This document shows, piece after piece, positions 25,669 through 34,321 of a DNA stretch of 64,000 bases. Made by a program: the position numbers and the translations under genes. The notes beneath the pieces were generated by a model. It was not told the origin of the DNA. It was given only the letters and a program-made list of their open reading frames with translations, and did not search any database. Where the stretch lies: the NCBI RefSeq assembly GCF_017592545.1, contig NZ_JAGFOA010000004.1, forward strand, positions 62,001-126,000, written 5' to 3'. How positions within the stretch are numbered: position 1 is the first letter of the stretch; every line of letters begins with the position of its first letter. Source of the stretch: Microbacterium stercoris (lineage in GTDB: Bacteria > Actinomycetota > Actinomycetes > Actinomycetales > Microbacteriaceae).

Positions 25669-26694
25669 ATGACCGAGACCACCCCGACCATCGACGGCGT
25701 CGCCGTCCTGGTCGGCGCCGTCCAGGAGCTCGCACTGGCGACCTCGCTCGACGACGTGGTCCGGATCGTCCGCATCGCCGCGCGGGAGCTCACGGGCGCC
25801 GACGGCGCCACCTTCGTCCTGCGCGACGGCGACAAGTGCTTCTACGTCGAAGAGAACGCGATCGAGCCGCTCTGGCGCGGCCAGCGCTTCCCGCTCGAGG
25901 CCTGCATCAGCGGCTGGTCGATGCTCAGCAAGTCGGTCGCGGTCATCCCCGACATCTACGCCGACGATCGCATCCCGCACGACGCGTACCGGCCCACCTT
26001 CGTGAAGAGCCTCGTGATGGTGCCGATCCGCTCGGTCGACCCGATCGGTGCGATCGGCAACTACTGGGCCGAGGAGCACCACGCCACCGAGGGGGAGGTG
26101 CGTCTGCTGCAGGCACTCGCCGACTCGACATCGGTCGCGATGGCCCACGTGAACATCCGCGCCGAACTCGAGGCGCGCGTTCGTGTGGAGAGCGAGCTCA
26201 CCCGTCTCTCCAGCACGGATGAGCTCACGGGGCTGCTGAATCGCCGGGGCTTCTGGGAACATGCGGGTCCCGCCCTCGGCGACGGCGACACGGCGCGACG
26301 TCCGGCGGTGATGGCGTTCGTCGACATGGACGGGCTGAAGCGCACGAACGATACCCGGGGCCACGCCGCGGGGGACGAGGCCATCCGCGCCGTCGGGCGG
26401 GCTCTGGATCTGATCGCCCGGCCCGGGGACGTCGTGTCCCGGTTCGGCGGGGACGAGTTCGCGGCGATCTACGTCGAGCCCGGCATCGAGCTCGAACAGC
26501 TGCGCCGACGCATCCTCGACGAGATCTCCTCCCACGGCGTCGCGGCGAGCGTCGGGCTGTACGAGGTGGCCCCCGGAGACGTGATCGCGGTCGACGCTCT
26601 GCTGGCCCGTGCGGACGCCCTGATGTACGTCGAGAAGAACCGCAGCAGGGGAGTCGCGCCGGAGGGCGTGCGCCCGCCCGTCAGCCGCGCCTGA
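25669..26694 (+). CDS. GAF-GGDEF diguanylate cyclase
   Basis: 341 residues. An N-terminal GAF sensor domain (about 10-165, with FVLRDGDKCFYVEE and RFPLEACISGWSM) is joined by a short coiled linker to a GGDEF domain. The latter has STDELTGLLNRRGF, FVDMDGLKRTNDTRGHAAGDE and the intact active-site loop RFGGDEFA. It should make cyclic di-GMP from two GTP in response to a small ligand or redox signal sensed by GAF. No membrane helix and no EAL domain, so it is cytosolic. The start at 25669 is preferred on promoter position. It is monocistronic and divergent from the ABC importer. Confidence 0.9.
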   Translation: MTETTPTIDGVAVLVGAVQELALATSLDDVVRIVRIAARELTGADGATFVLRDGDKCFYVEENAIEPLWRGQRFPLEACISGWSMLSKSVAVIPDIYADDRIPHDAYRPTFVKSLVMVPIRSVDPIGAIGNYWAEEHHATEGEVRLLQALADSTSVAMAHVNIRAELEARVRVESELTRLSSTDELTGLLNRRGFWEHAGPALGDGDTARRPAVMAFVDMDGLKRTNDTRGHAAGDEAIRAVGRALDLIARPGDVVSRFGGDEFAAIYVEPGIELEQLRRRILDEISSHGVAASVGLYEVAPGDVIAVDALLARADALMYVEKNRSRGVAPEGVRPPVSRA

Positions 26695-26747
26695 TCGCGG
26701 GCCTCTGCCGCGGCGCGGAGGCGATTCGCCTCGGGCAGAATCGTGTG

Positions 26748-27518
26748 GTGACCCTCCGCATCGCCGCCGTGCAGGCCGAATCCGTCCCCGGGAACTTCAG
26801 CGCGAACATCACGTCCGCTGCTCGCTGGGTGCGCGCGGCCTCCGTGCAAGGGGCGCGCCTCGTCGTGTTCCCGGAGGCGTTCGTCACGGGTTACGACGAG
26901 GGGGTCTTCGCCGCCGGGTCGACCGAGTTCGACTTCGCTCCGCTGCAATCGGCGATCGACGAGACCGGGGCCGTGGCGGTCGTGAACACGCCTCTCGACG
27001 GGCGCCTCGCGAGCCTCGTCTTCGCCCCCGGGGCGGCGCCGGTGCCGGCGTACGCGAAGCAGCACCTCCACGCCAGCGAGCGCACCCACTTCTCACCGGG
27101 CGAGGGCGGCGCCACGATCGACATCGACGGCGTGCCGGTGGCGCTGTCGGTCTGCTACGACGCCAACTTCCCCGAGCACGCCGCTGCCGCTGCGGCGGAC
27201 GGCGCCCTCGTCTACGTCAACAGCGGGGCCTACTTCCCGGGCGGGGAGGCGCGCCGCGACCTGCACTACGCCGCCCGAGCGCTCGACAACGGCCTGTACG
27301 TGGTCTTCGCCGGCCTCGTCGGAGCACCTCATGACTTCATCGGCGGCTCTGCCGTCTTCGATCCGGTCGGCAGGCGCATCGCCACGGCCGACGCGCGCGA
27401 AGGTCTTGCGATCGCCGACGTGGATCCCGCTGTCATCGCCGAGACGCGCGATGCCCAGCGCATGTGGGCGGACCGCCGCGCGACGCTGGGGGAGCGGACC
27501 CGTACGCTGATCGCATGA
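26748..27518 (+). CDS. Nitrilase-superfamily carbon-nitrogen hydrolase
   Basis: 256 residues. The Glu-Lys-Cys triad is visible: Glu43 in FPEAF, Lys104 in YAKQHL and Cys136 in SVCYDANFPE. Such enzymes hydrolyse amides or nitriles; the short length and the motif around Cys fit an omega-amidase or similar amidohydrolase. The substrate is not determined. GTG codons at 26745 and 26748 are both possible. The second is preferred because CAGAAT (26736-26741) is exactly six bases before it, matching the leaderless pattern seen nearby. The stop overlaps the ATG of the TetR gene. Confidence 0.88.
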   Translation: MTLRIAAVQAESVPGNFSANITSAARWVRAASVQGARLVVFPEAFVTGYDEGVFAAGSTEFDFAPLQSAIDETGAVAVVNTPLDGRLASLVFAPGAAPVPAYAKQHLHASERTHFSPGEGGATIDIDGVPVALSVCYDANFPEHAAAAAADGALVYVNSGAYFPGGEARRDLHYAARALDNGLYVVFAGLVGAPHDFIGGSAVFDPVGRRIATADAREGLAIADVDPAVIAETRDAQRMWADRRATLGERTRTLIA

Positions 27519-28075
27519 CCTCCTCGCGCGCCGGCCGCCCCAAGGCCTCGTCGCGCGAGGTGCTGGCCGAAGCCGCAAGCGAGCTGTTCCTCGAGAAGGG
27601 CTACGAGGCGACGTCGATCGCCGAGATCGCCGCCCGCGCGGGCGTGAGCCGGTCGAGCTTCTTCAACTACGCCACGTCGAAGGGCGCACTGCTGTGGGGT
27701 GGGCTCGACGAGCGCCTCGACCGCCTCGAACAGGACCTGGAGCGGGAGCGCCCTTCGGTCGCCGCGCGGCGCATCGTCGAGGGCTTCGCGCCGGACGCGC
27801 TCGCGCTGGCCTTCGCGAACGCCGACGCGATGGGCGTCGCCTCCGAGCTCGACCGCGAGGCGGCGCTGCGCCGCGCTCGAATCGGCCGAGCAGTGGCGCG
27901 CGCACTCCGACGCGGCGGCTGCGACGCGCTCACCGCCGACGTGGCGGGTGCGGCCTACGGCGGTGCGGTCATCGCGGCCATCGAACGCTGGGCGCTGTCG
28001 GGTCCTGGGTGCAGCGACCTGGCGGCGACTCTCGATGGGGCACTCGCCGCGATCGCGCGCATCCCCCTCGACTGA
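27515..28075 (+). CDS. TetR-family transcriptional regulator
   Basis: 186 residues. The N-terminal helix-turn-helix is ATSIAEIAARAGVSRSSFFNYATSKGALL (split about 31-60). The C-terminal ligand domain is alanine-rich and has no recognisable subfamily. ATG in an ATGA overlap with the nitrilase-like gene, so the regulator is co-translated with it and probably controls that two-gene unit or responds to its substrate or product. No matching palindrome was noticed before the nitrilase gene. Converges on lipA. Confidence 0.88.
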   Translation: MTSSRAGRPKASSREVLAEAASELFLEKGYEATSIAEIAARAGVSRSSFFNYATSKGALLWGGLDERLDRLEQDLERERPSVAARRIVEGFAPDALALAFANADAMGVASELDREAALRRARIGRAVARALRRGGCDALTADVAGAAYGGAVIAAIERWALSGPGCSDLAATLDGALAAIARIPLD

Positions 28076-28090
28076 GCCTCGCGTCATCCC

Positions 28091-28108
28091 GGCCGTGCTC
28101 ACACGGCC
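28091..28108. terminator. Short hairpin at the tetR/lipA convergence
   Basis: GGCCGTG (28091-28097), loop CTCA, CACGGCC (28102-28108). The right arm and loop include the lipA stop codon. Could act in both directions; the stem is only 7 bp. Confidence 0.4.
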
Positions 28109-29121
28109 TGGAGGAATCCGCCCTCCGCATCGGCGGCGATGTGCGCCAGGTGCGCCGGGATCTCGCGACCCTTGGATGTCATCGACTGGGCCCAGAGCCG
28201 TCCCGCGCGGTAGGAAGAGCGCACCAGAGGACCGGCCAGCACGCCCAGGAAGCCGATGCGCTCCGCCTCGGCCTTGAAGGCGACGAACTCGTCGGGCTTC
28301 ACCCAGCGGGCGACCGGGAGGTGGCGCGGCGTCGGACGCAGGTACTGCGTGATGGTGATGATGTCGCAGCCGGCGTCGTGCAGATCCTGCAGCGCCTCGA
28401 TGACCTCTTGCGGTTCCTCGCCCATGCCGAGGATCAGGTTCGACTTGGTGATGAGGCCGGCGTCCCGGCCCTGCGTCAGCACGGACAGCGAGCGCTCGTA
28501 CTGGAAGGCCGGGCGGATGCGCTTGAAGATGCGAGGGACGGTCTCGACGTTGTGCGCGAAGACCTCGGGGCGCGCTTCGAAGATCTGGCCCAGGAAGGCG
28601 GGGTCGGCGTTGTGCTCGTTGGCGAGCAGCTCGACGCCCGTGTTCGGGTTGAGCTCGTGGATCCTGCGCACGGTCTCCGCGTTCAGCCACGCCCCGGTGT
28701 CGGGCAGGTCGTCGCGCGCGACCGAGGTCACGGTGGCGTAGCGCAGTCCCATCGTCCGCACCGACTCCGCGACGCGGCGCGGCTCGTCCGTGTCGTAGTC
28801 GGCGGGCTTGCCGGTGTCGATCTGGCAGAAGTCGCAGCGGCGCGTGCACTGGGAGCCGCCGATGAGGAAGGTGGCCTCGCGGTCCTCCCAGCACTCGTAG
28901 ATGTTCGGGCAGCCGGCCTCCTGGCACACCGTGTGCAGCCCCTCGCCCTTCACGAGCTGCTTGACCGCGGTGTACTCGGGACCGGTCTTGGCGGTGGTCC
29001 GGATCCATTCGGGTTTGCGCTCGATCGGAGTCTCGGCGTTGCGCACCTCGAGCCGCAGCATCCGCCGTCCGTTCGGAGTGGTCGCGGGGGTGGACGTCGT
29101 GGGCGCGCCGCAGGAGCTCAC
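28099..29121 (-). CDS. lipA: Lipoyl synthase (radical SAM)
   Basis: 340 residues with a GTG start in a GTGA overlap with lipB. Two iron-sulfur clusters are indicated: the auxiliary site [12 protein letters not shown] and the radical-SAM site CTRRCDFC (C-x3-C-x2-C). It inserts two sulfur atoms into octanoyl groups carried on E2 subunits and GcvH. A later in-frame ATG (MLRLEVRN) would shorten the N-terminus by about 19 residues, but the overlap supports the GTG. Second gene of lipBA; a long N-terminal extension in this frame lies inside lipB and is not real. Confidence 0.96.
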   Translation of the reverse strand: MSSCGAPTTSTPATTPNGRRMLRLEVRNAETPIERKPEWIRTTAKTGPEYTAVKQLVKGEGLHTVCQEAGCPNIYECWEDREATFLIGGSQCTRRCDFCQIDTGKPADYDTDEPRRVAESVRTMGLRYATVTSVARDDLPDTGAWLNAETVRRIHELNPNTGVELLANEHNADPAFLGQIFEARPEVFAHNVETVPRIFKRIRPAFQYERSLSVLTQGRDAGLITKSNLILGMGEEPQEVIEALQDLHDAGCDIITITQYLRPTPRHLPVARWVKPDEFVAFKAEAERIGFLGVLAGPLVRSSYRAGRLWAQSMTSKGREIPAHLAHIAADAEGGFLQAV

Positions 29122-29762
29122 GCGGCCACCTCCTTCGCGAAGGCCGCGGTCATCTCGGCGGAGATCGGATCCAGGATGTCGGCGGGGGAGACCCGCTCGT
29201 CGAGAACGTCGGTGACGGTGGTGACGCCGGCATCCGAGATGCCGCAGGGCACGATGCCTCCGAAGCCCTCGAGGGAGTTGTCGCAGTTCACCGCGAAGCC
29301 GTGCATGGTCACCCCGCCGGCGACCCGCACGCCGATGGCGGCGATCTTGGCGGGGGAGGCGCCCTCGCGTTCGATCCACACGCCGCTGCGGCCCTCGACC
29401 TGCGTGCCCGCGACGCCGATCTCATCCAGCGCCGTGATGAGCGCGCGCTCGAGCCGCCGCACATGGCCGACGACGTCGCTCGGATCGCCGAGCCTCACGA
29501 TCGGATACCCGATCAGCTGTCCGGGGCCGTGCCAGGTGATCCGCCCCCCGCGGTCGACCTCGATCACGGGGGTGCCGTCGACGGGACGATCCTCCGGCTG
29601 CGTGCGCTTGCCGGCGGTGTAGACGGGCTCGTGCTCGAGAAGCAGCAGGGTGTCGGGTCGCTCTCCCGCTCGGACAGCGGCGTGCACCTCTCGCTGCAGA
29701 TCCCAGCCTGCGAGGTAGGGGACGTAGTCCGGCGCGAGGCCGACCTGGACGATGTCGAGCAT
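29118..29762 (-). CDS. lipB: Octanoyl-ACP:protein octanoyltransferase
   Basis: 214 residues from the ATG at 29762 ([17 protein letters not shown]). Carries [15 protein letters not shown], the substrate-binding [18 protein letters not shown], and AKIAAIGVR plus VPCGI, which supply the catalytic Lys and Cys. It moves octanoyl from acyl-carrier protein to lipoyl domains, the substrate for LipA downstream. The promoter region holds TATTCT and a perfect palindrome (29790-29812). Confidence 0.95.
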   Translation of the reverse strand: MLDIVQVGLAPDYVPYLAGWDLQREVHAAVRAGERPDTLLLLEHEPVYTAGKRTQPEDRPVDGTPVIEVDRGGRITWHGPGQLIGYPIVRLGDPSDVVGHVRRLERALITALDEIGVAGTQVEGRSGVWIEREGASPAKIAAIGVRVAGGVTMHGFAVNCDNSLEGFGGIVPCGISDAGVTTVTDVLDERVSPADILDPISAEMTAAFAKEVAA

Positions 29763-29789
29763 GGGGGCCCTTCGGATCCGATGCGTGAG

Positions 29790-29812
29790 TTCTTGGATTG
29801 CGTCCAAGAATA
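29790..29812 (-). promoter_or_regulatory. Palindromic operator overlapping the lipB promoter
   Basis: TTCTTGGA (29790-29797), spacer TTGCG, TCCAAGAA (29803-29810): a perfect 8-bp inverted repeat. On the minus strand the -10 TATTCT (29812-29807) overlaps its edge, so the predicted start of transcription falls inside the dyad, which is typical of repressor control. The gap from 29763 to 30061 holds no gene that could be supported. Confidence 0.6.
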
Positions 29813-30061
29813 GACACACCCGCGATGATTCGGTGTCGAAGCATCGGGCGGGCCGGCATTCACGGCGGCCCTGCGTCGCCCCGCGAGTCCCGCACCTCCT
29901 TCGACGCGAGGCTGGCGGCGGGGCCGGCACTCACGCAGGTCGGCATCCCGAGCACGTCATTTGCAAGGCCAGACACGGATTAGCGCCACGCCCCCCAGGT
30001 GACCGTGCCGGTTCCGCTGTCCGGTCGATAAGATCGGCCTACGTCCAAGAAGGGGAGCGTC
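29813..30061. other. Intergenic stretch between lipB and the small membrane-protein gene
   Basis: About 250 bases without a supportable reading frame. Near its right end TAAGAT (within GTCGATAAGATCGG, about 30025-30035) is a candidate -10 for the 30062 gene. CGTCCAAGAA, the same ten bases as in the lipB operator, recurs just before that gene. Nothing else was recognised. Confidence 0.4.
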
Positions 30062-30301
30062 GTGCCGCAAGATACTTCGGGAATAGACAAGCGCGTAAGC
30101 CGCACATCAGGCACGTACTTGTTGAGTTCGATCACCGCCACCGTCACAATCCTTTTCGTCGGAGGCGTTACGTACCTCGCGACGCGCGAGTTGCAACTCG
30201 CGCTTGCCGTAGGGGTCCTGGTAGGAGTATTCACATCGACCGTGGTAACAGTTTGGTCACGAACTTCGCGGGCGCGAAAGATGAATCGACCGGCTGACTA
30301 G
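30062..30301 (+). CDS. Small two-helix membrane protein, unknown function
   Basis: 79 residues, GTG start with GGGGAG six bases upstream. Two predicted membrane segments (about 20-40 and 45-66: LLSSITATVTILFVGGVTYL and LALAVGVLVGVFTSTVVTVW), then a basic tail SRTSRARK. Codon choice includes ATA and GTA, rare in the surrounding genes, and local GC is lower, which suggests acquired DNA. It lies 70 bases before a secreted four-cysteine protein. Such pairs can be toxin and immunity protein, but no family is recognised and the role is open. Confidence 0.6.
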   Translation: MPQDTSGIDKRVSRTSGTYLLSSITATVTILFVGGVTYLATRELQLALAVGVLVGVFTSTVVTVWSRTSRARKMNRPAD

Positions 30302-30315
30302 TAGTGTCGTGCCTC

Positions 30316-30353
30316 GAATGTCACCGATGACGGTGAATGTCAACGACGACGGC
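30316..30353 (+). repeat. Two 19-bp direct repeats in the leader of the secreted-protein gene
   Basis: GAATGTCACCGATGACGGT (30316-30334) is followed directly by GAATGTCAACGACGACGGC (30335-30353), 16 of 19 bases alike, and a third copy begins (GAATGA). A candidate -10, TAGTGT, is at 30302-30307. They could be tandem regulator sites. Confidence 0.5.
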
Positions 30354-30371
30354 GAATGAGAAGGAGAAAGT

Positions 30372-30833
30372 ATGTCAGCGACGACGAAACTTAAGACCCG
30401 CACGAAGGTGATGGTTTCGCTTCTCGCGAGCGCGCTTGCACTGGGGGCTTTGGCCCCCGTCGTTCAGTCGACTCCGGCAGAGGCCGCGTGTAAGCCAGTC
30501 GCGCGGACTACCAACAAGGTAATTGTTGGAAATCTGTACACCTACATGAATCTCAACGCCTGCGCGGCCAAAAAGCTTTACACGTCGGCAGGAAATCAGT
30601 CCGCCAAGCTCATCCTTCCCAGCCTCGCAGCAGGCTGGATTCCTGGAACTGCCGGAAAGCTGATCGGTTCGTATCTCGGGTCCCAAGCAGGCGTCCTCTG
30701 GCTCACTCAGAAGAAGCTGACGACATGTACGAAGAATTTCACGGTGAGCGCTCAGATTGTCTTCTCGCGTGGAGTGCCCACGGCGTGCAGCGTTCTCACG
30801 CGAGCGCACCGTGACGGAGGCGGCTACTTCTGA
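30372..30833 (+). CDS. Secreted four-cysteine protein with glycine-rich hydrophobic core (bacteriocin-like?)
   Basis: 153 residues with a strong ribosome-binding site (AAGGAGAAAGT) before the ATG. Classical Sec signal peptide: basic N-terminus, helix VSLLASALALGALAPVV, probable cleavage after TPAEA (about residue 38). The mature chain has four cysteines (40, 64, 119, 139), allowing two disulfides. Its Gly/Ala-rich hydrophobic stretch at about 81-112 contains GTAGKLIGSYLGSQAG, similar in style to pore-forming bacteriocins. Rather AT-rich for this genome. Follows a small membrane protein on the same strand. Antimicrobial function is inference from form and context; no family match is recognised. 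Confidence 0.6.
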   Translation: MSATTKLKTRTKVMVSLLASALALGALAPVVQSTPAEAACKPVARTTNKVIVGNLYTYMNLNACAAKKLYTSAGNQSAKLILPSLAAGWIPGTAGKLIGSYLGSQAGVLWLTQKKLTTCTKNFTVSAQIVFSRGVPTACSVLTRAHRDGGGYF

Positions 30834-30961
30834 GTAAGTCCCACTCTGGACTCGAAGGAGACGCTTTCGCGCCGGGTCGCGGCGGCCCGCGCCTGACGCC
30901 TCCTTCCGCACGACGCCCGGCCGGGCACGCGAACCCGGCCGGGCGCCGCCACGCGCGCACG

Positions 30962-30967
30962 TAGAAT
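30962..30967 (+). promoter_or_regulatory. -10 element of ffh
   Basis: TAGAAT, nine bases before the ffh ATG. A GGAGG sits between them, so this transcript keeps a very short leader. Confidence 0.45.
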
Positions 30968-30976
30968 CGGAGGATC

Positions 30977-32533
30977 ATGGCTACCTTCGGCACGCTCTCC
31001 GACCGGCTCACAGAGACCTTCCGCAACCTCCGCACCAAGGGCAAGCTGTCGCCCGCGGATGTCGACGGCACCGTCCGCGAGATCCGTCGCGCGCTGCTCG
31101 ACGCCGATGTCGCGCTGCAGGTGGTCAAGGACTTCACCGCGAAGGTGCGCGAGCGCGCGCTCGGCGACGAGGTCAACAAGGCCCTGAACCCGGCACAGCA
31201 GGTCGTGCAGATCGTCAACGAGGAGCTCGTCGCGATCCTCGGAGGCGAGCAGCGCCGCCTCCAGTTCGCCAAGAACCCGCCGACGGTCATCATGCTCGCG
31301 GGTCTCCAGGGCTCCGGTAAGACCACCTTCGCCGGAAAGCTCGCGCGTCAGCTGGAGAAGGACGGCCACACCCCGCTGCTCGTCGCCGCCGATCTGCAGC
31401 GCCCCAATGCCGTGAACCAGCTGCAGGTCGTCGCCGAGCGCGCGGGCGCCGCGATCTACGCCCCCGAGCCGGGCAACGGCGTCGGCGACCCCGTGCAGGT
31501 GTCGCGCGCGGGTGTCGAGTACGCCCGGCAGAAGCAGCACGACATCGTCATCATCGACACCGCCGGCCGCCTCGGCGTCGACGCCGAGCTCATGAAGCAG
31601 GCCTCCGACATCCGCAAGGCGACGAATCCCGACGAGGTGCTCTTCGTCATCGACGCGATGATCGGCCAGGACGCCGTCAACACGGCGAAGGCGTTCCAGG
31701 ACGGCGTCGACTTCACGGGTGTGGTGCTGTCGAAGCTCGACGGCGACGCCCGCGGTGGCGCGGCGCTCTCGGTGGCCTCGGTCACCGGTCGCCCGATCAT
31801 CTTCGCGTCGACCGGTGAGAACCTCGAGGACCTCGAGCCGTTCCACCCCGATCGCATGGCGTCGCGCATCCTCGACCTCGGTGACATCCTCACCCTGATC
31901 GAGCAGGCGCAGCAGGCCTTCGACGAGGAGGAGGCGCGCAAGGTCGCCGAGAAGTTCGCGACCGACCAGTTCACGCTCGAGGACTTCCTGGCCCAGATGC
32001 AGCAGCTCAAGAAGATGGGCTCGATGAAGAAGATGCTCGGCATGCTGCCGGGCATGGGCCAGATGAAGCAGCAGCTCGATGACTTCGACGAACGCGAGAT
32101 CGACCGCACCGAGGCGATCATCCGCTCGATGACGCCCGCCGAGCGCCGCAACACCAAGCTTCTCAACGGCTCGCGCCGCGCGCGCATCGCGCGGGGTTCG
32201 GGCATGACCGTGACCGACGTGAACCAGCTCGTCAATCGCTTCGAGCAGGCCGCGAAGATGATGAAGACGGTGGCCCGCGGTGGCACGCCGAACATCCCCG
32301 GCATGGGCGCGGTGCCCGGAATGGGACGCCCGGGCGCCTCGGCCAAGCGCGGCAAGCAGCAGAAGAAGGGCGGCTCGCGTTCGGGCAACCCGGCCAAGCG
32401 CGCCGCCGAGAACGCGGGCATCGCCGCCGCTCAGCCGGCCACGGGGTCGGGCTTCGGACTCGGGGCCGGCGCCCCGCAGCCCACCGAGGCCGACCTGGCA
32501 GAGATCCAGAAGCTGTTCGGGGGCGGTCGCTGA
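30977..32533 (+). CDS. ffh: Signal recognition particle protein Ffh
   Basis: 518 residues. N domain, then the GTPase core with GLQGSGKTTFAGKLA, AADLQRPNAVNQL, DTAGRLGVD and SKLDGDARGG. A methionine-rich M domain (from about 330: MQQLKKMGSMKKMLGMLPGMGQMKQQ in pieces) binds the SRP RNA and signal sequences. A Gly/Ala/Lys-rich C-terminal tail is longer than in enterics. It targets nascent membrane proteins to FtsY (16962). Followed by a strong terminator. Confidence 0.97.
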   Translation: MATFGTLSDRLTETFRNLRTKGKLSPADVDGTVREIRRALLDADVALQVVKDFTAKVRERALGDEVNKALNPAQQVVQIVNEELVAILGGEQRRLQFAKNPPTVIMLAGLQGSGKTTFAGKLARQLEKDGHTPLLVAADLQRPNAVNQLQVVAERAGAAIYAPEPGNGVGDPVQVSRAGVEYARQKQHDIVIIDTAGRLGVDAELMKQASDIRKATNPDEVLFVIDAMIGQDAVNTAKAFQDGVDFTGVVLSKLDGDARGGAALSVASVTGRPIIFASTGENLEDLEPFHPDRMASRILDLGDILTLIEQAQQAFDEEEARKVAEKFATDQFTLEDFLAQMQQLKKMGSMKKMLGMLPGMGQMKQQLDDFDEREIDRTEAIIRSMTPAERRNTKLLNGSRRARIARGSGMTVTDVNQLVNRFEQAAKMMKTVARGGTPNIPGMGAVPGMGRPGASAKRGKQQKKGGSRSGNPAKRAAENAGIAAAQPATGSGFGLGAGAPQPTEADLAEIQKLFGGGR

Positions 32534-32551
32534 GCGATCCCTGAGACGCAG

Positions 32552-32580
32552 AACGGCCCCGGGGGATACCCGGGGCCGTT
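32552..32580 (+). terminator. Terminator after ffh
   Basis: Perfect 12-bp stem AACGGCCCCGGG with loop GGATA, 19 bases after the ffh stop and 27 bases before the glpD stop, so it may serve both converging genes. Confidence 0.8.
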
Positions 32581-32606
32581 CGCGCATTCGGCGCGTGGCG
32601 AACTGG

Positions 32607-34277
32607 CTACGCGTGCTCGACGATCGAGGGTGGCTGGACCACTCGCGCGCGCACGGCGTCGAGCTCCGCATCGCGCGTGTCCGCGTCCCACCCGAGGAGC
32701 GCCCCCAGCGCGCCCGCGAGGATGACGAGGGCGGCGTCGTCGGCGCGGCCCGTGAAGCCCAAGTCGGTGCGGCGCAGCACCACGTCGGCGAGGCGTGCGA
32801 CGTGCTCGCGCTGCACCATCCATTCGAGCTCGCGCACGGTGAGGTCATCGCCCAGCAGCGGCTCGTCGGAACCTTCGGCGAGGAACGCCGCGACCTCGCG
32901 GGCACGGGTGCCGTACCGCTCGAGCAGCTTCCTCGTTCTCGGCGAATCCTCTCCGAGGTGCAGGCGGCGCCACGCCGCCTGATCCGATTCGGTGCGCGGC
33001 CAGTCGCGCCCGCCGCCGATCACCCGCCCGACGGTGCTCTCGATGCGCTCCGCTCCGAGCAGGCCGAGAACCGTCGTGGCCAGGTGCTCGCCGAGCGCCC
33101 GGAACGTCGTCCATTTGCCGCCGACGAGGCTCACGGTCGGCACCGACCCGCTGGGGTGATCCACGACGATGCGGTAGTCGCGCGAGACGAAGCCGGGCGC
33201 CATGTCGTCGTGACGGGGCAGGGGACGGATCCCCGAGAAGCGGTAGACGATCTGCGACCGGTCGACGGCGATCCGGGGGAAGACGATCCGGATGAGGTCG
33301 AAGAAGTAGTCGACCTCGGCCTCGGTGCACTGCACGGGCTCGCGGGGGTCGGCGTCGATGTCGGTCGTGCCCACCATCACGCGGTCCTTGAGCGGGTAGA
33401 TCAGCACGATGCGTCCGTCGGAGTTCTCGAAGAAGATCTCGCGTCCCGCGGTGGCGGCCAGCAGCTCCGGGTGGTCCAGCACGATGTGCGACCCCTTGGT
33501 GCCGCCGAGAAAGCGGGTGCGCGTTCCCAGCGCCTCGTTCGTGAGATCCGTCCACGGCCCGGAGGCGTTGACCACGACGTCGGCCGCCACCGTGAACTCC
33601 TCGCCCGTGAGGTGGTCGCGCAGGCGCACGCCCTGTGCGGAGCGACCCACCGCCTCGACGTAGTTCACGGCTCGCCCGCCCTCGGCCTCGCCGTCGAGCA
33701 GCACATCGAGCGCCAGGCGCTCCGGATCGTGCATCGACGCGTCGAAGTAGGTCGCGGTGTACTTCAGGTCGGGGTTCAGTGCCGGAAGCTGAGCGAGCGA
33801 GCGGCGACGACCGTGGAAGGCATGACGCGGGGCCACCCGCCCGGCGCCCGAGAAGGCGTCGTACAGCACAAGACCCGCTTTGATCAGGGCCGCGCCCCGC
33901 TCGACGGGTGGGCCGGATCGGTGCGTGAGGAACCGCAGCGGCGCGGTGAGGATGCCCGAGAAGGTCGAGAAGATCGGGATCGTCGTCCGCAGCGGCTTCA
34001 CGTAGTGCGGAGCGGTCTTGAGCAGGCCGTTGCGCTCCTGCACCGACTCCTTCACGAGCCGGAACTCGCCGTTCTCGAGATAGCGGATGCCGCCGTGGAT
34101 CATGTGGCTCGACGCCGACGACGCCCCGGAGGCGAAGTCGCCGCGTTCGACGAGCAGCACGTCGACTCCCTGCAGCGCGAGATCGCGGAACGTCGAGATG
34201 CCGTTGATGCCGCCGCCGATGACGAGCACCTGGGCTCGTGGGCGCTCCCGGATGGCGGTGACCTGCTGGCGCTGCAT
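32607..34277 (-). CDS. glpD: FAD-dependent glycerol-3-phosphate dehydrogenase
   Basis: 556 residues. N-terminal FAD fold [18 protein letters not shown] (17-34), the glpD pattern [27 protein letters not shown] and the C-terminal helical domain ([22 protein letters not shown]). It oxidises glycerol-3-phosphate to dihydroxyacetone phosphate at the membrane and passes electrons to quinone. It works with glpK, transcribed divergently from the same 44-bp gap, where both -10 elements overlap. GAGAGGGG precedes the ATG. Confidence 0.94.
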   Translation of the reverse strand: MQRQQVTAIRERPRAQVLVIGGGINGISTFRDLALQGVDVLLVERGDFASGASSASSHMIHGGIRYLENGEFRLVKESVQERNGLLKTAPHYVKPLRTTIPIFSTFSGILTAPLRFLTHRSGPPVERGAALIKAGLVLYDAFSGAGRVAPRHAFHGRRRSLAQLPALNPDLKYTATYFDASMHDPERLALDVLLDGEAEGGRAVNYVEAVGRSAQGVRLRDHLTGEEFTVAADVVVNASGPWTDLTNEALGTRTRFLGGTKGSHIVLDHPELLAATAGREIFFENSDGRIVLIYPLKDRVMVGTTDIDADPREPVQCTEAEVDYFFDLIRIVFPRIAVDRSQIVYRFSGIRPLPRHDDMAPGFVSRDYRIVVDHPSGSVPTVSLVGGKWTTFRALGEHLATTVLGLLGAERIESTVGRVIGGGRDWPRTESDQAAWRRLHLGEDSPRTRKLLERYGTRAREVAAFLAEGSDEPLLGDDLTVRELEWMVQREHVARLADVVLRRTDLGFTGRADDAALVILAGALGALLGWDADTRDAELDAVRARVVQPPSIVEHA

Positions 34278-34307
34278 GGCGTCCCCTCTCCCTGGGCTTC
34301 TACGCCC

Positions 34308-34314
34308 TAGCCTA
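34308..34314. promoter_or_regulatory. Overlapping back-to-back -10 elements of glpK and glpD
   Basis: TAGCCTA. Plus strand TAGCCT (34308-34313) lies eight bases before the glpK ATG. Minus strand TAGGCT (34314-34309) lies about 31 bases before the glpD ATG. One sequence appears to serve two divergent promoters. Confidence 0.5.
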
Positions 34315-34321
34315 TGGAGCC

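Noticed and set aside
29763..30061. SRP RNA, tRNA or other structured RNA gene in the lipB-30062 gap
   Set aside because: No cloverleaf or SRP Alu/S-domain pattern could be recognised by eye.
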